9,833 bases of DNA from Ignavibacteriaceae bacterium (GTDB lineage: Bacteria; Bacteroidota; Ignavibacteria; Ignavibacteriales; Ignavibacteriaceae), in the NCBI GenBank assembly GCA_019912505.1, contig JAIOIM010000722.1:1-9833 (forward strand), given 5' to 3'. Each line of letters opens with the position of its first letter. Within the stretch, counting starts at the first letter, position 1. Made by a program: the position numbers and the translations under genes. Below the pieces are notes generated by a model. It was not told the DNA's origin. It was given only the letters and a program-made list of their open reading frames with translations, and ran no database searches. Shown here one piece after another: positions 7,108 to 9,833 of this stretch.

Positions 7108-7135
7108 ATTATAAACAAATTTGTATAGGGGTCAA
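7108..7135 (-). promoter_or_regulatory. Sigma70-like promoter for the bamD-ccm operon
   Basis: On the minus strand TTGACC (7135-7130) is followed after 16 nt by a perfect TATAAT (7113-7108). Transcription would start near 7101, giving a leader of about 30 nt before the bamD ATG. It lies wholly inside the 76-nt gap after the 195-aa gene and is the best promoter match I found in the window. Whether the housekeeping sigma factor of this lineage uses this consensus or the Bacteroidetes one is not known from the sequence. Confidence 0.55.
7115..7124. promoter_or_regulatory. Perfect palindrome in the promoter spacer, possible operator
   Basis: ACAAATTTGT is a 10-bp perfect palindrome located between the -35 and -10 boxes of the bamD promoter. 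A repressor bound there would block RNA polymerase. It is short and AT-rich, so chance is possible. Confidence 0.3.
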
Positions 7136-7148
7136 AGGTAAATAATCC

Positions 7149-7736
7149 CTACTTGCTGCGTACAGAAAAGAAAAGATATATAGCCACTGCGGCGGTACCA
7201 ATTGCCGCTGCCGGTTCCAGCAAACTACTAAAAAAAGGTTCGGGCGGCACCTCTGAAACTGTAAATGGGTAAACAGGGTTTTCAATTTTTTTAATATCAT
7301 CAACCTTTACACTATCGATTGCCGAAAATAAAAATTCTCCCGGTGCAATTTTATTGTTGAAGCTGAAATTTCCGCCAAATTCCACTTTCCTTTTTACCCA
7401 CATACTGCCGAAAAATGATTCCCGGTGCATATCCGAGTATTGAACGGTTGTTCTATCGAATGAAATCGTAAGCTCAGTATTAACTCCCGAATCGGGAGCG
7501 ACCCCAAGTTTATTGAATGTAGATTTTATCCTGTTTGTAAAAATCGAATAATCGTTCTTATTTGAAATAACAACAATTTTATTTTGTTCTGCTGGTAATC
7601 GTTTTGCAATTAGTCCGGCAGCCGAATCAACAAGAGAATAATAGACTTCAATATTGGTTTTACTTTGGGAAAAAGCAGTTGAACCGAACAAAAAAACAAT
7701 TACCAATAAAAAAGTTATATATTTATTTCTATTCAT
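7149..7736 (-). CDS. Unrecognised exported protein with C-terminal membrane anchor
   Basis: I do not recognise this 195-residue protein. It has a typical signal peptide (1-24; Asn-Arg-Asn-Lys then a hydrophobic core ending Ala-Phe-Ser-Gln), a soluble domain at about 25-165, and a second hydrophobic stretch at 172-190 closed by a basic tail (Arg-Ser-Lys), as in a membrane anchor. The predicted topology is therefore a periplasmic domain held by its C-terminus, with a cytoplasmic tail of only a few residues. The early part (about 31-78) alternates helix-like and strand-like segments including Lys-Ile-Val-Val-Ile-Ser; the middle is rich in Phe and Ser (108-139); a Pro/Glu-rich linker (164-167) precedes the anchor. 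Its ATG is 81 nt after htpX on the same strand, and bamD begins 76 nt beyond its stop behind its own promoter. Flanking genes suggest envelope quality control, but no function can be assigned. Confidence 0.75.
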   Translation of the reverse strand: MNRNKYITFLLVIVFLFGSTAFSQSKTNIEVYYSLVDSAAGLIAKRLPAEQNKIVVISNKNDYSIFTNRIKSTFNKLGVAPDSGVNTELTISFDRTTVQYSDMHRESFFGSMWVKRKVEFGGNFSFNNKIAPGEFLFSAIDSVKVDDIKKIENPVYPFTVSEVPPEPFFSSLLEPAAAIGTAAVAIYLFFSVRSK

Positions 7737-7817
7737 TTATCCGCTTGTAATATGAATCTAAGATCTTGCTGATTAAAACTAATAAAAAAAAATCGTTAGA
7801 CAAAAGCCGGAAAAGCA

Positions 7818-8666
7818 TTACCTTCTTCCTTTGGCAATTTCTTCCAATCTTTTTACTCGCTCTTCCATGGGCGGGTGTGTTGAAAACAATTTAGAAATTC
7901 CGCCGCCCCGCAAAGGGTTTACAATAAACATATGAGCGGTTGCCGGACCCGCACTGTTTACCGGTTTTATTTGATTTGCATTCTGTAATTTTTTTAACGC
8001 CGATGCGAGCGATAACGGAGTGCCGGAAATAGCGGCACCTTCTTCATCGGCAGAAAACTCACGCGACCGCGATATAGCAAGTTGAAGTAATGTTGCGGCA
8101 ATAGGGGCAAGAATTAATAAAACGAGGGAAGAAATTCCATTATCATCTTTATCACCGCCGCCGCGACCAAACATCATAGCCCAGCCTGCCATTTGTGCAA
8201 CATATGTAATAGTGCCAACTACAGTAGCTGCAATTGTTCCTATCAAAATATCGCGATGTTTTACGTGAGCTAATTCATGCGCCATTACTCCGGCGAGTTC
8301 GTCTTCACTTAGTATTTTTAAAATACCGGTAGTAGCAGCTACTGCGGCGTGTTCGGGATTTCTGCCGGTTGCAAAAGCGTTAGGCGTCGGGTCATCAATT
8401 ACGTAAACACGCGGCATCGGCAGGTTAGCCTGCTGTGCTAATCGCTGAATCATATCATAAAAGCGGGGAGCTTCATCGCGGTTAATTTCACGCGCCCTAT
8501 ACATTTTGAGAACAATCTTATCTGAAAACCAATAAGAACCAAAATTCATCACAAGTGAAAAGATAAGCGCTATCGTCATACCGGTTGAACCTCCGAGCAG
8601 GTAACCAACAATCAGGAACAGCACCATTAAAAACGTCATTAAAAATACAGTTTTAATCATATTCAT
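7818..8666 (-). CDS. htpX: Membrane zinc metalloprotease HtpX (M48B)
   Basis: Inner-membrane endoprotease that degrades misfolded membrane proteins, working alongside FtsH in bacteria where it is studied. The 282-residue product matches HtpX length. Two N-terminal membrane segments (about 4-26 and 29-46) precede the conserved Asn-Ala-Phe-Ala-Thr-Gly (96-101). The zinc site is His130-Glu131-Leu-Ala-His134, and the third ligand is Glu203 in Arg-Glu-Phe-Ser-Ala-Asp. Two more hydrophobic segments lie at about 141-164 and 178-197, with a Gly/Asp-rich loop between them (167-176). The C-terminus carries the usual Ser-Thr-His-Pro-Pro-Met-Glu-Glu-Arg (262-270). All catalytic residues are intact, so it is probably active. 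An alternative ATG two codons later (8660) is equally possible; neither has a clear Shine-Dalgarno. It is divergent from the porQ-like gene across 247 bp, and in other bacteria htpX often responds to envelope or heat stress. Confidence 0.95.
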   Translation of the reverse strand: MNMIKTVFLMTFLMVLFLIVGYLLGGSTGMTIALIFSLVMNFGSYWFSDKIVLKMYRAREINRDEAPRFYDMIQRLAQQANLPMPRVYVIDDPTPNAFATGRNPEHAAVAATTGILKILSEDELAGVMAHELAHVKHRDILIGTIAATVVGTITYVAQMAGWAMMFGRGGGDKDDNGISSLVLLILAPIAATLLQLAISRSREFSADEEGAAISGTPLSLASALKKLQNANQIKPVNSAGPATAHMFIVNPLRGGGISKLFSTHPPMEERVKRLEEIAKGRR

Positions 8667-8687
8667 TTTTCAAACCAGGGTTTATTT

Positions 8688-8717
8688 GTTATAAATAATT
8701 TGATGTCATAAGTGTAA
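8688..8717 (-). promoter_or_regulatory. Weak candidate promoter for htpX
   Basis: On the minus strand TATAAC (8693-8688) is a good -10 match, but TTACAC (8717-8712), 18 nt upstream, is a poor -35. The start would lie only about 14 nt before the ATG. The -10 overlaps a small AT-rich inverted repeat (8682-8687 with 8693-8698). Tentative. Confidence 0.2.
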
Positions 8718-8855
8718 GCAATAATCTTTAAAGTTGTTTTCGTTTTAGATTATACAAGTTTAAAATAGTTTCATTTAACCGAAAGCAAAAGTAAATTATA
8801 ATATATCGAGAAAAAAGTCATTCACTTACTGCTAATTTAGATAGAATCAACTTTA

Positions 8856-8883
8856 TTGTCTTGCCTTTATTTGAGAATATGCT
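8856..8883 (+). promoter_or_regulatory. Candidate promoter for the porQ-like gene
   Basis: TTGTCT (8856-8861), 16 nt, then TATGCT (8878-8883) resembles a sigma70 promoter. An overlapping alternative is TTGCCT (8861-8866) with TAAATA (8884-8889) at 17 nt. Either would start transcription shortly before the AAGGAG ribosome binding site. Confidence 0.3.
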
Positions 8884-8893
8884 TAAATAAGCA
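8880..8893. promoter_or_regulatory. Inverted repeat at the porQ -10 region, possible operator
   Basis: TGCTTA-AA-TAAGCA has perfect 6-bp arms around a 2-bp centre. It overlaps the candidate -10 boxes and ends 10 nt before the ribosome binding site. The arms are too short and AT-rich for an intrinsic terminator, and a regulator site is more likely if it is functional. Confidence 0.35.
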
Positions 8894-8903
8894 CCGGAAA
8901 TTT

Positions 8904-8909
8904 AAGGAG
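8904..8909 (+). promoter_or_regulatory. Strong ribosome binding site for the porQ-like gene
   Basis: AAGGAG lies 4 nt before the ATG at 8914 and 7 nt before an in-frame GTG at 8917. The second spacing is closer to optimal, so the GTG may also be used; the proteins differ by one residue. This is the best Shine-Dalgarno in the window. Confidence 0.7.
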
Positions 8910-8913
8910 TTAT

Positions 8914-9833
8914 ATGGTGCGATTAAAATTATTTTTGGTTTTAATCCTGTTCTCATCCACAGCGTTGATGTTTGCACAGAATACTTACGATTTTTTAAGA
9001 TTAGATATGGGCGCAAGGGCAGCAGCGCTTGGCGGAACTTTTGTTTCGAATAATGATGATGCTGAAGTAATGTTTTACAACCCGGCGGGTATGGAACTGC
9101 TACAAGGCAGTCCGGCATCTTTTTCATTCGTAAAACATCTGTTGGATATTAATTTAGCGAGTCTGGCGTTTTCTACCGAGATAAACAACATCGGGCGTTT
9201 TGGCGCTGCCGTAAAATATATTAATTACGGAAGTTTTACCGAAGCCGATGAATTCGGAAATAAAACGGGCGAGTTTAATGCAAACGAAGCTGCTTTTCTA
9301 ATCGGTTACGCTAACAGTTTGGATGAAAATTTTTATTACGGAGCCAATTTAAAGTTTATATATTCCGGTATAGCCGACCGAAACTCCACTGCCATAGCGG
9401 CTGATATTGGGCTTCATTATGTAATTCCCTCGGCAGAAATGAATGTAGGCTTTTCTATATTAAATGCCGGAAGTCAGTTGTCTTCATATTACAGCACAAA
9501 GGAAAATCTTCCTCTTGATATGGTGCTCGGCGTTTCAAAAAAACTTTCGCATCTTCCGTTAAAACTTTCGCTCGATTTTCATAAACTTAATGAGGGCGAT
9601 GATGGTTTCGGCGGACGTTTTAAAGCATTTTCGCTTGGTGCTGAATTTCAGCTTAGCAGAGTATTAAATTTGAGACTCGGTTACAATAACGAAAGACGCT
9701 CCGAACTTAAGGTAGGAACCACAGCCGGTATAGCGGGATTTAACGCGGGCATCGGCGCAAATATATCGGATTATCGTTTCGATTACGGTTACTCGTCTAT
9801 GGGTTTAATCGGGGAGCTGCATCGAGTTACAAT
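8914..9833 (+). CDS. porQ: Type IX secretion system protein PorQ-like (3' end cut off)
   Basis: Predicted outer-membrane beta-barrel of the PorV/PorQ family, part of the type IX secretion system of the Bacteroidota. I translated 306 codons without a stop up to the right edge. A signal peptide (1-22, ending Met-Phe-Ala-Gln) is followed by the family N-terminus: Tyr-Asp-Phe-Leu-Arg-Leu (25-30), Gly-Ala-Arg-Ala-Ala-Ala-Leu-Gly-Gly (33-41), Asn-Asn-Asp-Asp (46-49) and Phe-Tyr-Asn-Pro-Ala-Gly (54-59). Alternating polar and hydrophobic strands with many Gly and Tyr run through the rest. The final visible part, around Asp-Tyr-Gly-Tyr-Ser-Ser-Met-Gly and Leu-His-Arg-Val-Thr, looks like the closing strand, so only a few codons should be missing. 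PorQ is preferred over PorV because of length and the Ile-Asn-Tyr-Gly-Ser-Phe and Leu-Asn-Ala-Gly-Ser-Gln elements. It is transcribed away from htpX with its own ribosome binding site. PorV/PorQ family is confident, PorQ itself less so. Confidence 0.78.
   Translation, partial: MVRLKLFLVLILFSSTALMFAQNTYDFLRLDMGARAAALGGTFVSNNDDAEVMFYNPAGMELLQGSPASFSFVKHLLDINLASLAFSTEINNIGRFGAAVKYINYGSFTEADEFGNKTGEFNANEAAFLIGYANSLDENFYYGANLKFIYSGIADRNSTAIAADIGLHYVIPSAEMNVGFSILNAGSQLSSYYSTKENLPLDMVLGVSKKLSHLPLKLSLDFHKLNEGDDGFGGRFKAFSLGAEFQLSRVLNLRLGYNNERRSELKVGTTAGIAGFNAGIGANISDYRFDYGYSSMGLIGELHRVT

Noticed and set aside
7784..7817. Possible terminator after htpX (nine T on the minus strand)
   Set aside because: No GC-rich inverted repeat precedes the T tract; GCTTTTCCGGCTTTT there is a direct, not inverted, repeat.
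8682..8698. AT-rich inverted repeat TTATTT-GTTAT-AAATAA upstream of htpX
   Set aside because: The arms are six A/T bases only, so chance occurrence is likely in this intergenic region.
8786..8793. TACTTTTG on the minus strand, matching the Bacteroidetes -7 box TAnnTTTG, upstream of htpX
   Set aside because: No TTTG box lies at the proper distance upstream, and the implied leader would be about 120 nt; a match of this size is expected by chance in AT-rich DNA.
8856..9127. Open frames on both strands overlapping the start of the porQ-like gene
   Set aside because: The plus-strand porQ frame has a signal peptide, a strong AAGGAG and clear family motifs; the others have none of these.
1..9833. 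Mobile elements, CRISPR arrays, tRNA or rRNA genes, integrase or toxin-antitoxin modules
   Set aside because: Nothing in either strand resembles these; nearly all of the sequence is taken up by the listed genes.

Overview
The window looks like a low-GC chromosomal segment from the Bacteroidota/Chlorobiota (FCB) side of the bacterial tree, most likely Ignavibacteria or a close relative. This rests on three things: a PorQ-type type IX secretion protein, a secreted metalloprotease of the MXAN_6640-like type with a FlgD/T9SS-like C-terminal domain, and signal peptides ending in Ser-Gln or Ala-Gln. The lineage is inferred from protein character, not from a marker gene. There is no sign of mobile elements, CRISPR or RNA genes; this is ordinary, tightly packed envelope and respiratory housekeeping DNA.

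Layout. Positions 1-7072, all on the minus strand, appear to be one long operon transcribed right to left: bamD (outer-membrane assembly lipoprotein), a hotdog acyl-CoA thioesterase, a secreted FG-GAP/VCBS-like repeat protein, a secreted zinc metalloprotease, then ccmA, ccmB, ccmC and the first 22 codons of ccmD, which runs off the left edge. Six consecutive junctions overlap or nearly touch: ATGA, a 53-nt overlap, GTGA, an 8-nt overlap, TTGA and a 1-nt gap. The only looser junction is the 33 nt between ccmB and ccmC. A good sigma70-like promoter (TTGACC-16-TATAAT) sits just upstream of bamD and carries a 10-bp palindrome in its spacer.

Upstream of that promoter, still on the minus strand, are an unrecognised 195-aa exported protein with a C-terminal membrane anchor (7149-7736) and the membrane zinc protease htpX (7818-8666). 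A 247-bp divergent intergenic region (8667-8913) separates htpX from a plus-strand porQ-like gene (8914 to the right edge) that lacks only its last few codons.

How the genes fit together: HtpX (inner-membrane proteolysis), BamD (outer-membrane beta-barrel insertion), PorQ (T9SS outer-membrane component) and the secreted metalloprotease, a candidate T9SS client, are all cell-envelope functions. CcmABCD moves and handles haem for periplasmic c-type cytochrome maturation. Three start codons in the operon are not ATG (GTG for the metalloprotease, TTG for ccmB, TTG for ccmD), each placed on or next to the preceding stop codon, which suggests translational coupling. I see no clearly novel defence or mobile system. 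The items most worth following up are the coupled FG-GAP/metalloprotease pair inside a bam-ccm operon, the uncharacterised 195-aa protein and the two palindromes in promoter regions.
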